From positions 1 to 64,000 of the forward strand of contig NZ_JAGGQG010000005.1 in assembly GCF_018613415.1 (NCBI RefSeq): 64,000 nt of DNA, read 5' to 3'. Shown here in pieces: positions 37,773-48,040 of this stretch (position 1 is the stretch's first letter; every line of letters starts with the position of its first letter). Origin of the DNA: Bacillus sp. ISL-18 (GTDB lineage: Bacteria; Bacillota; Bacilli; Bacillales; Cytobacillaceae). The position numbers and the translations under genes are program-made. The notes under the pieces are model-generated. The model was not told where the DNA came from. It worked only from the letters and a program-made list of their open reading frames with translations, and did no database searches.

Positions 37773-38891
37773 TTAGTTTCTCTCACCAAGTTCCATGAAT
37801 TCGATGCTTGATTCTACTTCCGTTTCCTTGTATTTATCTTTCTGTTTTTCCAATTGAATATAATGTTTCAACTTTTCTAATTGTTCATTGGCCTTCTTTT
37901 CAGAGAAGTATGGTGATATTTTTTTTACCCCACCTGTCGCACTTAATTTCCCAATGTACGAACCCTCTTCATCTGAGATGACCTCAAAATCATGCTGCCT
38001 TGTTTGAAGCACTTTCTTTATCTCAAGATCGTAAAAGGCAAGAAAACCTTCTCTAATAGAACAACTATCTACGATAAGTTCATCAAAGGCTACTTTCATT
38101 ATTGGATTGTCCCTTATTTTTTCCATCCATCTTTTATCCAGAGTAGGTATCCTTATGTTTTGTTCTTTTTTATTCTCTTCAAAAGAGATTCTAACCCCTT
38201 CATTTTCTTTGGATATACTGTTTAATGTGATAATCTTTCCTATAAAGTCCGAAGGAATATAATATTCCTCTAACGTTCTACGAAGGACTTGTATTCTAAT
38301 TTTCAAATCCTTCATTAATTCATCTTTTACAATAGAGGATCTTGCTTGTTCAATATTTTCATAGAATTCTTGGGTTTTAAAAGGTTTCACTAAATTTAGT
38401 CGAAATTGCTGATTATTCTGGAGAGAGAATGCTTTTCCGTCTTTCGAAAGAAAAAATACATGCCCTCTGAATCTTTCAAATTTGGATGTTCCGAACGTGT
38501 TCAGAAGTACTTCCTCTTTAGAATGAAAGACTTCAGTAACTTTGTGAGCTTCTTTGGACTCCTGTTTATAAACACCATAAAATTGATCGTTATTATGAAA
38601 TATTTGAAATAATCTTTTTTCCTGATCCCATGAAAAGATTTCTATACAATCTCCATTTAATTCAAATAGATCTGGCTGACGTTTTTTTATTAAAGCGTAA
38701 TAAATTTTGTACTCGGCTTCTTCCCTCTCTTCATTCGATAATGAAAGCTTACCGTCAACTGTGAGCTTATTACTATTAAATTCTTGCTGCCTTTTAGCCT
38801 GTTCTATTTTTTGAAAAATAGAGTCGATGATAGTGAGCATGGAATTATTAATGGATCTTTCAATAGCATCGTTTCTCACAAGTAATCTCAT
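37773..38891 (-). CDS. Transfer-operon protein of unknown function, 372 aa
   Basis: This is a soluble protein without signal or membrane helix. It has several charged helical parts (RQQEFNSNKL, QLEKLKHYIQLEKQKDKYKE) around a middle region with beta strands (DCIEIFSWDQEKRLFQIFHN). No motif is recognised. It is the second gene of the operon, between the TnpA-like protein and VirB2. A regulator or relaxosome part is possible, but this is only from position. Confidence 0.6.
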   Translation of the reverse strand: MRLLVRNDAIERSINNSMLTIIDSIFQKIEQAKRQQEFNSNKLTVDGKLSLSNEEREEAEYKIYYALIKKRQPDLFELNGDCIEIFSWDQEKRLFQIFHNNDQFYGVYKQESKEAHKVTEVFHSKEEVLLNTFGTSKFERFRGHVFFLSKDGKAFSLQNNQQFRLNLVKPFKTQEFYENIEQARSSIVKDELMKDLKIRIQVLRRTLEEYYIPSDFIGKIITLNSISKENEGVRISFEENKKEQNIRIPTLDKRWMEKIRDNPIMKVAFDELIVDSCSIREGFLAFYDLEIKKVLQTRQHDFEVISDEEGSYIGKLSATGGVKKISPYFSEKKANEQLEKLKHYIQLEKQKDKYKETEVESSIEFMELGERN

Positions 38892-38908
38892 TTCTACAAC
38901 TGCCCCCC

Positions 38909-39292
38909 CTAAGTTTCCTTATAATCCTGGACCATGGTATCTAGTTGTCGAATGTCAGTAGCTATATAATATTTTTGATTCCACAGATTTCCGCCTTTTT
39001 TCACTTTAGTTTCCGGAAAATTTTTATACAAAAACCTTGCCGACCCACCCTTTAGAGCTTTCATAATATTAGGTATATAATGTGTTGTTTTACAATTAAT
39101 AATTAATGTTACACTGAACCCTTTGATGTCCATTCCTACTATTTTAAATTCATGACGTAAGGAGACGTTTTTAAAATAGGACTTTATAAAATCTATTTCC
39201 TCCTTTTCCAGCAGAATATTATTATTTGTAAAAAACGTAATATGATATTGCAAGCAACTCACGTGGTATTTGTTTGAATGAAATTCATTCAT
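38909..39292 (-). CDS. IS200/IS605 TnpA-like protein lacking the HUH histidines
   Basis: This 127-aa protein follows the Y1 transposase fold: YHITFFTNNNILLEKEEIDF, then FKIVGMDIKGFSVTLIINC, then IMKALKGGSARFLYKNFPE and LWNQKYYIATDI, ending DTMVQDYKET. In TnpA the segment at FSVTLI is HxHLL, the metal-binding HUH. Here both His positions are Ser and Thr. The Tyr that aligns with the catalytic Tyr near the C terminus is kept. There are no IS ends around it. It is the first gene of the transfer operon. I infer a domesticated protein that binds DNA hairpins but does not cut, possibly at oriT or the operon promoter. Confidence 0.7.
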   Translation of the reverse strand: MNEFHSNKYHVSCLQYHITFFTNNNILLEKEEIDFIKSYFKNVSLRHEFKIVGMDIKGFSVTLIINCKTTHYIPNIMKALKGGSARFLYKNFPETKVKKGGNLWNQKYYIATDIRQLDTMVQDYKET

Positions 39293-40850
39293 ATGTATTT
39301 TTCAGCTCAACTCCCCTCATATGATATTGCAATATATTGCGAATATTTGTTCTATTAACACTTTACCAAAAATAACCTTTTTTAGGTAGATTCCGTTAGT
39401 ACTTAATTAAAAATGAGTCTTTTGAATCGAAAATGGTAAAAAAGCCCAACTGTGGCAGATGAGCTTTAACATACTTTAGTCATATGGAATCGAGATAGTT
39501 TTTAACAGTTTATTTCTTACTTCCTCCGTCTTTTTATTGTTTTCCTTCAAAGCAATTTTAAATTATTAGCTTTTGTCAACTTAAGGTGACTTTTATAAAC
39601 CTTTACCTTGGAATCATCAATAAGCTATTAAATAGAATTAATACGATTTTGTATTAAGCGATGAACTTTAACGGATATTTTGTTTGAGTTCTTCGCTTTC
39701 TCTTCCCTTCTATGGATTATAAAGATGTGTAAGTATTTAATGGATATTAGGTCGTTCAACATGATTATTTACTAAGATATCCCCTAAAGAGAAAGTAGAT
39801 AAAATGTATTAACAAATTATCTTTTATAGTAAACAATAAAAACAAGGATATTTTTAATTTTAATATAAATATATATATTGATATATATGTTAAATCTATT
39901 ATCAACCCATATTTATATTTTAATTTTTTGTACTCAGCTCTATCCATTTAAGACCTCGTTTTTGGAATATTACTTTTATGTTAATCTATTAGATAAAATT
40001 GAAATTTCTAAATATATATGTTTCATGACGAATTAATTTTTGTTAAAGATAATATTGAATAATAAATTAACATATATTATGACATACATTTCAACATATA
40101 TTGTAAAAATATTTACAAATAGTTTTAGCCTTAAAGATAGATGGACCAGAACATTCCCCTTCCGTTCAAATCCGATAATGTGCTACTTAATTTTATATCT
40201 CAAAATTTCACATATTTTTATCTCTATTTATTAAAAACGTAATAAGGATAGAAATTAAAATAGAGTATCTTAGTGTTATCAACATATAACTTAACATATA
40301 TATTTAAAGTTATTTTAGTTTATATGTTAAGTTATATGTGTTTTTCCTTTTTTTTCTTTAAGTCATTAATACAGTTGTATTTAGGATCGATAAAAAGTTA
40401 GAATCAACAGTTATATAAAATATTACCTGAATAGTCAGAAATCAAAATAGATCATGTAGTATACAATTTAATTAATATATGCATTAATATTGTTATTGAC
40501 ATATGTATAGATTCCTTGTGAATGACGTGAATTTCAATAAAATCACTTTGAAGAAATCGTTTCTTTATTGGAATTTATATTACTAGATATTTAAATTTAA
40601 TTAACATTTAAATTAGTAGGATGGTATACATCAACATATGTTTGTACATATATTTGAAAATATATAATATAACATTTATTAAAGCATACGTCCTTTGAAA
40701 AAGTATTTACACAGATTGAAATATTACCCTGACAAGGAGTGTTTCATCGTGCCGCTATATGTTTTTATTTTAAATAAAAGAACTTTAAGCCTTTCTTAAA
40801 TACAAAACTCTTGCCAGTTTAGTTTACTTAAATCATTTATCAAAAAACTT
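39293..40850. repeat. AT-rich intergenic region with ACATAT palindromic repeats (candidate centromere/oriT)
   Basis: This 1.5-kb stretch has no gene. From about 39870 on it is filled with variants of AACATATATGTTAA: near 39870-39900, 40065-40110, 40280-40335, 40480-40510, 40630-40680. More lie between 41035 and 41185, next to parA. The spacing is irregular. Such clusters next to parA are typical of partition centromeres. The region also holds the promoters of the divergent transfer operon. Confidence 0.5.
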
Positions 40851-40853
40851 CAG

Positions 40854-40970
40854 TCAAACTCCGAATGCCAAAGACATATCTTGGGAGTCAGACTGTAGCA
40901 GTGAATAGGCTCAGGCGACTGTTTACCAAAAACCCAGGTCTCTGCGGAGCCGCAAGGCGAAGTATATGGG
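40854..40970 (+). other. Mosaic of two 23S rRNA-like segments
   Basis: The first segment, 40855-40895, reads CAAACTCCGAATGCCAAAGA ... TTGGGAGTCAGACTG, matching (from memory) Firmicute 23S rRNA around E. coli position 1000-1040. The second, 40897-40970, reads GCAGTGAATAGGCTCAGGCG ... ACTGTTTACCAAAAAC ... CAGGTCTCTGCGGAGCCGC and AAGGCGAAGTATA, matching 23S rRNA just before the domain IV region (about 1830-1910). The two are about 800 nt apart in rRNA but adjacent here. It is much richer in G+C than its surroundings. It does not encode a complete rRNA. Confidence 0.65.
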
Positions 40971-41194
40971 CAACAATGTTATCTTGCAAACTGGAGGGAT
41001 AGCTCAAGAAGCTAAAAATTAAATTTCATGATATTTTAATATATATATTGACATATGTTTTAAAAATACTATCAAATAATGTAATAACATAAAATATAAT
41101 GTTGGTAATAGAATCCTTGTATATTTGTACAATAATGATAAAATAATTTATATGATTTGATATATATAAAAATATATTGATAGAGGTGTACATA

Positions 41195-41989
41195 TTGACA
41201 GCGAAAATAATAACCTTCGGAATAAGTAAAGGTGGCTGCTCAAAATCAACAAGCAGTGGCATCACATCTTTTCTATTGAGTAATGATGAAAAGGTATTGG
41301 CCATTGATATGGACGGTCAAGGAAATTTAACTAGTTTCTTAACTGGAGAATACGATATTTGCAATGTGTTTGAAGAGAAAACCATTTTGGAAGCCATATT
41401 AGAAGGCGATGCTAGGTCTTATATCATTAAAATCAAAGAAAATCTTGACTTAATCCCAGCAAATGATTTCCTAGCGACTTTACCTAGAAAAATGTTTGAA
41501 AAAGGGCTTAAATTAGATGCTTTGCAGAAAGCATTAGAACCAGTAATGGAAGATTATGATTGGATCATTATTGATACTCCTCCGGCACTATCAGAACAAA
41601 CGGTTATGCCTTTAAGTACATACTCAGAAGCTGGTAGCTATGCTGTTGTAATGTTTGATGGTTCTATGTTCGCTTATTATGCAATCCCAAAATTTCTGGA
41701 AATAATTGAAGGAGCAAAAGAGCGCTATAACCCGCAGCTCCATACCGCTGGCATACTATTCTCTTTAATTGATGCTAGAGCCAAAGAAAACGAGGTTATG
41801 ATAGAAGCTATCGATGAAGATTACCCTAATTTAAGATTCGATACAATCATAAAAAGAAAAGCTTCTACCAGGCGTTTAGCTATCGAAGGTTTTGAAGGTA
41901 ATGCAGAATTAAAAAATGCCCTAGAATATTACATCCCTTTTGTAAAGGAGCTGAAAATACGTGTCAACCAAAAACAACCTCAAAGATAG
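41195..41989 (+). CDS. parA: ParA-type partition ATPase
   Basis: This 264-aa protein has a deviant Walker A, KGGCSKST, at residues 12-19, with the signature Lys of ParA/MinD proteins. It also has LAIDMDGQGNLT (A' motif) and WIIIDTPPAL (Walker B). It forms dynamic filaments or gradients on the nucleoid that move plasmid copies. The TTG at 41195 follows GAGGTG at six bases. There is no long N-terminal helix-turn-helix, so it is of the short type Ib class. The next gene overlaps by 29 bases. Confidence 0.92.
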   Translation: MTAKIITFGISKGGCSKSTSSGITSFLLSNDEKVLAIDMDGQGNLTSFLTGEYDICNVFEEKTILEAILEGDARSYIIKIKENLDLIPANDFLATLPRKMFEKGLKLDALQKALEPVMEDYDWIIIDTPPALSEQTVMPLSTYSEAGSYAVVMFDGSMFAYYAIPKFLEIIEGAKERYNPQLHTAGILFSLIDARAKENEVMIEAIDEDYPNLRFDTIIKRKASTRRLAIEGFEGNAELKNALEYYIPFVKELKIRVNQKQPQR

Positions 41990-42542
41990 AATTAAAAAAC
42001 CTAATGCGACTCAAGCATTCTTTAATTCATATGATAATAATGAAAATGAAACAAACACAATTGATGTTATTAAAAACGAAGAGAATGTAAATGATGTTGA
42101 TAAAAATATATTAGAAAATAACAATAAAATTAAAGATAATGTTAATAATAAAGATAAAACTAACACTATAGATATTATCAAGAACGATGTTAATGTAGAT
42201 TATGAGGATAAAAACAAAATAGAAAATAAAAATAAGATTAAAGACAATGTTGTAAATAAAAACGATGTTAACACATATGTTATTAACAACAACGACGAGA
42301 ACAACAACAGCATTTTTATTAATGATGATGAAGATGATGACTATCTTCGTGAATTAGCTACAGGAAAGAAACCCACTAAGAAAAAGAACAAGAAAGTTTT
42401 TACCTCATTTTATATGGATCCTGACTTAGCTCAAGAAGTCGATAGAATTGCTTCTAGAGGAGAAAAAGGGGATAAATCCAAACTAATTAACATGGGAATA
42501 AGAAAATTGTTAGAAGATTACGGAGTTATTGAAAGAAAATAA
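41961..42542 (+). CDS. parB: ParB/ParR-like centromere-binding protein with repetitive Asn/Asp linker
   Basis: This 193-aa protein starts at GTG 41961 inside the end of parA, so the two are translationally coupled. The N terminus (LKDRIKKPNATQAFF) is basic, as is usual for ParA-stimulating tips. A linker of about 100 residues contains two 36-residue repeats starting TNTIDVIKN and TNTIDIIKN plus a partial third (NTYVINNN). The last 55 residues form a ribbon-helix-helix: VFTSFYMDPDLAQEVDRIAS and SKLINMGIRKLLEDYG. The repeat-coding DNA itself carries ATATGTTATTAAC-like motifs similar to the upstream palindromes. Confidence 0.8.
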   Translation: MSTKNNLKDRIKKPNATQAFFNSYDNNENETNTIDVIKNEENVNDVDKNILENNNKIKDNVNNKDKTNTIDIIKNDVNVDYEDKNKIENKNKIKDNVVNKNDVNTYVINNNDENNNSIFINDDEDDDYLRELATGKKPTKKKNKKVFTSFYMDPDLAQEVDRIASRGEKGDKSKLINMGIRKLLEDYGVIERK

Positions 42543-43165
42543 CCATTAAACACTTTAGATGGTGTGATCTAACTTGAATTTGAATAGAGCGTAAACTTCG
42601 TACTTTTTAGTTCTTTATTTTTGATATGAAAAGCAAGCTAGACCTAACTATAAAATAATAGGTCTAGCTTTTTTAACTCTAAAAACATAGGACCATCAAT
42701 GACATTCACTCCATTATCCTCCTATAAATAAAATAATGTTGGTACCATTAAAAGAATGCAGTTATATCAATAATAAGAAATATTATCTCTTCCTCAACAA
42801 TAAACTTTCTCCAAAAAGGAACATTGTAGTACCATACGTTATGAAATAGTTGCATTGTATCTGCGTTAACCATATGCATATTAACAAGGCAAATACATAG
42901 TTTAAAAGCATTTTCTTAATTATCAATAATTTCGACAATAAATATAATATCACTAATAATATCATTGTATATGTCATCGATAACATTATTTTTATTAAAT
43001 ATATCAAAATTAACCCGTTTCTACATAAAGTTTTTTTCTTTCCAGCTACCTATAGGACTTATCGCTTTATTTTATTTCTAATGTAGGAGGTATCATTGTA
43101 TTATGTGAGAGATATTCATTTCTTGTTGTTATTCGTATTAGAAAATAACGAGTAGGTTTAAAATA
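42543..43165. repeat. Downstream part of repeat unit A1
   Basis: No gene is called. This stretch (terminator, GGACCATCAATG motif, GGTACCATTAAA motif, then about 250 bases) recurs in copies A2 and A3. Confidence 0.6.
42635..42676 (+). terminator. Terminator of parAB
   Basis: Perfect 12-bp stem AAGCTAGACCTA / TAGGTCTAGCTT with T-run. Decayed copies of the same hairpin recur near 43500-43540 and 44352-44392. Confidence 0.85.
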
Positions 43166-43880
43166 ATGTTAATAGATGGAACAAACACTATAGATGTTAT
43201 TAAAAAAGATGTTTTTGTATATAATGACGAAAAAAACAAATTGAAAAATAACAATAAGGTTATAAATAATGCTAATTATAGATATCATGTTAAATATAAA
43301 ATCAATATTAACATATATGTTATTAACGACAACGATGACAACTACAGCATTATTATTATTATTATTGATGATGATGCATATCTTAGTAAATTAGCTACAG
43401 GAAAGGAAAATAACTATTAAACACTTTAGAATGTGCGATCCAATTTGAATAGATCGTAAACTTTTTTCTTTTTTATTCTCTAATTTTGAAATGAAAAGCA
43501 AGCTAGACCTAACTATAAAATAATAGGTCCAGCTTTTTCAACTCTAAAACCATAGGACCATCAATGGTATTTACTCCTTTATCCCCCAATAAATATAATA
43601 ATACTGGTACCATTAAAAGAATCCAGCTGTATCAGTAATAAGAAAAATTATCTCTTCCTCATCAATAAACTTTCTCCAAAGAGGAACATTGAAGTACCAT
43701 ACGTTATGCAATAGTTGCGATTGTATTTGCGTTAACCATTTGCATGGGTGTGACAAATCACATATATAGTATAAAATCGTTTTCTATAACAACATTAATA
43801 TTATTTTTTATATGTAATAGATAACATTATTATTATAATTGTTCATATCAAAATTAACCCGTTACTACATATTGGTATTT
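43166..43880 (+). repeat. Repeat unit A2: decayed parB copy and its downstream region
   Basis: An 84-aa frame at 43166-43420 copies the parB linker (GTNTIDVIKKDVFVYND ... NIYVINDNDDN ... YLSKLATGKE). It then jumps straight to the sequence that follows the parB stop, so the ribbon-helix-helix codons are deleted. The next 450 bases match the region after parB, including terminator, GGACCATCAATG and GGTACCATTAAA. No translation start or function is expected. Confidence 0.8.
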
Positions 43881-43984
43881 CACTTTCAAGGTACCTATAA
43901 TACTTATCTCTATATTTTATTTCTAATGAAGGAGGTATCAGAGTATCATGTGAGTGCTTTTCTTCTTCTTGTTGTTATTCGTAT

Positions 43985-44770
43985 TAGAATATAACAAATA
44001 GGTTAATAATAAAGATGTAACAAATAATGAAGATGTTATTAAAAACGATGTTGATATAAATAATGACAATAATATAAAATCTAAAGATAACAATAAGGTT
44101 AAAAATAATGCTAATTATATAGAATATGTTATATTTAAAAACGATTATTAAACATATGTTATTAACAACAATAACAACAACAATAACAATAACAATAACA
44201 ATAACAATAGTTTTGTCATTTATGATCATGATGACTATCTTCGTGAATTAGCTATAGGAAAGAAAATAAAAAATACTTTAGAATGTGTGATCAAATTTGA
44301 ATAAATCGTAAATTGTTTTCTTTTTAGTTCTCTAATTTTGATGTGAAAACCAAGCTATACCTACATATAAAATAATAGGTCCAGCTTTTTTAACTCTAAA
44401 AGCATAGGACCATCAATGCTATTTACTTCCTTTATCCTCCTATAAATAAAATAATGCTGGTACCATTAAATGAATCCAGCTCTATCAATAATATGATATA
44501 TTATCTCTTCCTCACAAATAAACTTTCTCCAAAAAGGAATATTGAAGTACCATACGTTATGTAATAGTTGCGTTTGTATTTTCATTAACCATTTGCATGT
44601 TAACAAATCACATACATAGTTTAAATTCATTGTCTTAATTATCCTTATTAATAATGTCATTGTATATGTCATTAATAACATTATTATTATTAAACTTATC
44701 AAAATTATCCCGTTACTACATATTTGTACTTCACTTTCAAGCTACCTATAATACTTATCACTATATTTTA
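43985..44770 (+). repeat. Repeat unit A3: second decayed parB copy and its downstream region
   Basis: The plus strand contains AATAATGAAGATGTTATTAA-type linker sequence, an expanded AAC/AAT run (44163-44212), then DDYLRELAIGKK-coding sequence, and again lacks the ribbon-helix-helix. The following 450 bases repeat the A1/A2 downstream block. Confidence 0.8.
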
Positions 44771-45875
44771 TTTCTAATGGAAGAGGTATCGTTGTATCTT
44801 GTGAGTGCTTTTCTTCTTCTTATTGTTATTCCTTTAGATCTTCCATGCGAACAAATATTTTGTCATTTTAATAATTATCAAACAGGTATTCATTGTATAT
44901 AAATATTGAATAGGTTTATCTATTTAATTTATGAATATGCTGCTCTTTATCTTCTATCTTTTCACATTAGATCGTTATATAATGTTTGTTCCTATTTACA
45001 AAACAGTATATAACAAATAACTGTAAAACATTGGTTATCTTATGATATGAAGTTAAATGAAATGCATGATAGAAAACCCGAATAAAAAGAATTTATGCAA
45101 CACAAAAATAATTTATCATATGCATTTACATATATATTGAATATAACGGAGACATGTTTATCGATAATATTAATAACATATATGTTGATGATGACAATAG
45201 TAATATATTATAAAATTAACAAAAACATTGATTACCTTTTAGTTTGCGAATACCAGAATACCAGTCTTGGAATATATACAAATATTTCATGACAGTAGTA
45301 TTTATTAATATTTTATTAATTTGTATGTATTAAAAGTTAAATAGATTGGGAACTATATAGATAAGGAAGATATAAAAAGGGGTAAATAAATTGTATTTAA
45401 AGCTTAAACCTGTACTATCTAAATTTTTTCATGAAGTCGATTTCAGCTAAACCAATACCTTACTTATTTATTTAATCAATGTAACCATTCAAGTGAAAAG
45501 CTGACAATCATTCAGATAACAAAATAACTAAAAGAAGGAAGCCGATAAAAGTAAATAAGGTAAATGTAAGCAGCTAACTGTTCCATGTTAATAATTCAGT
45601 TGCTTTTTTGCTAGATTTAAAAAAATCCTTCTAATTTAACCTAGAATGACAGAATATATAAGTGTATTTTAATATATATGTTGAATTATATATTATTGTT
45701 ATTATCGTAAATAATTCAGTGTTCTACAGCTCTTAGTAAGTTCAAACTAATATAACGCCCCATTTTATTTCGATAATCATCTCCAAAATTTCTCAGTATT
45801 TTAATGTATCACGTGTCAAAATATTACTTAACATATATTTTAACATATAAATATTATACTTATTTAAATTATGTT
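44771..45875. other. AT-rich gene-free stretch with ACATAT repeats
   Basis: No gene is supported. AACATATATGTTGA-like palindromes occur near 45165-45195, 45665-45695 and 45830-45850. The short frames here have biased, low-complexity composition. Confidence 0.5.
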
Positions 45876-46345
45876 TTCCCTCCAAGTGCTATGTTTCGGA
45901 CTTCCCGGCAAACAATTCATTCCAGATGTAAATTCCACTTGAATCTTTATTAAAATGCCAGATTAACCACTGGATTCTCAATTTCTCCTACGATATTTAT
46001 TTTCAACTCCGTTTTATTATTTTGAACAACCTGTTATCAAATTATTGAACTTCAATAACGCCTTTGCTGTGTACTAACTTTCCTTTCGAAGACTAGTAGA
46101 TCATCAACCTCCTTGTATCAACATAAATCAAACTCAGATCATCCAACTACCATTCGTACTCTACAGATACAAACTAATGTATCCTTTATTACTAATTGCA
46201 TCAACGAATCAATCACTATGATTAGAGAGTTCAAATTATATGACGCCACGTTCTTTGAAGTTATATTCAACATATATGTTATTTTATAAATTATAATATA
46301 TGTTTATATTATTTTTAATTTCTCTTCTAATTTTTCATTCATTGA
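45876..46345. repeat. Repeat B, copy 1
   Basis: An about 470-base unit containing CACTGGATTCTCAATTTCTCC, AACAACCTGTTATC, ACTAGTAGATCATCAACC and a terminal ATATATGTTATTTTATAA palindrome. Three more diverged copies lie at 49826, 50549 and 51775. Confidence 0.75.
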
Positions 46346-46775
46346 AATATTGAATTTATATCACAAAATCTTTGTTTTAAAAAACTCACTATTAGAAGTG
46401 ACAACAGATTCAACAGATAAATAAGCGTCAACACAGTGACAATCAATCTTAGTATTACCGTTAGGACCATTAATCGCTGGTTCAGGAAGGGGTACAGGGG
46501 GGAGGTGGGGGTCCCAAAGGCGTCGGTCTAGTGCCTGATGGAATACACACCAGTTTTGAAAACTTGGACTGAGGTGTGTTGCTGAGGACCTCTACAAGCG
46601 AATTAACTTTAGTTTAATAGATGGTAATACCGTTAGCGTTATTACTCATCCCTTCTCAGGGCTAGGTGACAGTGGGACACGGTTGACATTGACAATTACC
46701 AACGTCAAAAGAGATTCTAAGGTTCTGTGATACTGAGAAGGGGGAAGGGTACTTAAGGAAATTTCAATTTTTGGA
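46346..46775. other. Gene-free start of the less AT-rich island
   Basis: Base composition changes sharply near 46440, with G-rich runs such as GGGGGGAGGTGGGGGTCCC at 46497-46515. No gene or RNA family is recognised. Confidence 0.4.
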
Positions 46776-46973
46776 TCAATGAAGTCCTTGAAAAAATTTC
46801 TGGGCCGGCGATTCCAAGGTTTCACTTCGAATTAACTCTGATTCATGGACTAATAATATTTTTTCATTAAGTATTAGAATCTCGTAGTAACCATTACCAT
46901 AATTCCACAAAACTTTACATTCGAAATCCTTATAAAAAACTACCTCTTTAGACAAACGATTCAATCCTTTCAA
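46776..46973 (-). CDS. Small hypothetical protein, 65 aa
   Basis: The frame has a plausible fold (KEVVFYKDFECKVLWNYGNG, then YEILILNEKILLVHESEL) resembling small phage-type proteins of unknown role. The ATG region has no strong ribosome binding site (CTTGAAAGG at best). It is the first gene of the island between repeats B1 and B2. Confidence 0.5.
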   Translation of the reverse strand: MKGLNRLSKEVVFYKDFECKVLWNYGNGYYEILILNEKILLVHESELIRSETLESPAQKFFQGLH

Positions 46974-47172
46974 GCTTTAAAGCATAATACAAATTCTCTC
47001 ACAAGCATAAATTATACCTTTAGCCATAGTGAAATCGAACAACTTTCGAACGACATTTTCCGCAATACGAAATTTAGCGATTGCCGTCAATATTTAACTA
47101 ATACTTTTTGTTTCGTGGGCTAGCTAACTGGGTATATAATAGTGGCTTAATTTGGTTAAGGTAGGTGCCATT

Positions 47173-47376
47173 TTGGAGACATTACTTCAAGCAAGAAGAA
47201 GGCAGAGGTACCATGTTACAATCAAGGGAATTGATCAGCAAGAACATGTTATCGTGATAGCTTACTCTCCGGATGAAATGAAAAGTTTAGTTAACAAACT
47301 TTATTAGCATATCATTATTGATGAAAAGGGCTTACCGTCAGGGAAAATTTCATATGAGGTAACAGATTTATTATAG
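47173..47376 (+). pseudogene. Small phage-type protein with an in-frame TAG
   Basis: A TTG at 47173 follows AAGGTAGG. The frame reads METLLQARRRQRYHVTIKGI, then QEHVIVIAYSPDEMKSLV, and stops at TAG 47305. It continues in the same frame as HIIIDEKGLPSGKISYEV to a TAG at 47376. The full 67-residue protein is thus interrupted by one stop. The 44-aa product may still be made. Confidence 0.45.
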
Positions 47377-47473
47377 GGGCTGCTAACTACAGCCCTATTT
47401 TTCTTAGGTAAAATGATAACGAGTAAGGCGGTAGCTGTTAAGCTATCGTCTTTTATTTTAGGGAGAGGAACAA

Positions 47474-47841
47474 GTGAATACAGAACAAGAAATACTCCAA
47501 TCTATTGCCCTTGTAGAATCACAGATAAATGAATTGCTAACTACAGTAAGTTCACTTAAAGAACAGCACAAACAGTTGAAGGAAGTTAAGTTAAAACCTA
47601 AAGAGGTTACACCAGTTACACAAGTTACACAAGTTACACCAGTAATAGCGGAACACCATATATTAAACCGATGGAACTATACTTAGGTAAGTATGAGAAG
47701 GAAAATGAGGCTTACCAGCTTGTACTAGGTAAGGAATATGGGACAGTTAAAGCTATTGAAAGATTCATTAACCCACGGGCAACTATCTTCCATTACTGTA
47801 GTGAGTGTGAAAAAGAATGGTACGCAGCTACGGGGAAGTAA
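47474..47841 (+). pseudogene. Coiled-coil / zinc-finger small protein with a frameshift
   Basis: A GTG at 47474 follows GGGAGAGG. The first 60 residues are coiled coil (NTEQEILQSIALVESQINEL) and a short repeat (VTPVTQVTQVTPV, from an 11-12 base tandem repeat near 47613-47642). The frame then shifts near 47660. The other frame continues KPMELYLGKYEKENEAYQLV, FINPRATIFHYCSECEKEW and stops at 47841. The CxxC may be part of a zinc site. One frameshift breaks the gene. Confidence 0.55.
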
Positions 47842-48040
47842 GGAACAGAACGAAAAAGGTCTGATAATGTTGTAAAGACTTAGGAACAAATTTTATGTAT
47901 GGCTTACGTTTAGTATTTAAATGATTATTATTAAAAAAAGCTGGTAAGAAATAGGTAGGGATTTCTTCTGCCTTTTTCCCCTTACTGCCACAAGGCTTTT
48001 CAGCATTTTTTACTTCTTGGTCTACCTCTTGGTTAATATA

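Noticed and set aside
39765..40234. Short frames of Ile/Leu/Tyr-rich peptides in the region upstream of parA
   Set aside because: They arise from AT-rich repeat DNA and lack start signals.
40975..41020. GGGATAGCTCA resembling a tRNA D-arm
   Set aside because: No anticodon or T-arm follows at the right distance, so no cloverleaf can be drawn.
43984..44229. 81-aa minus-strand frame rich in Ile/Val
   Set aside because: It is the antisense of an AAC/AAT repeat run in a decayed parB copy.
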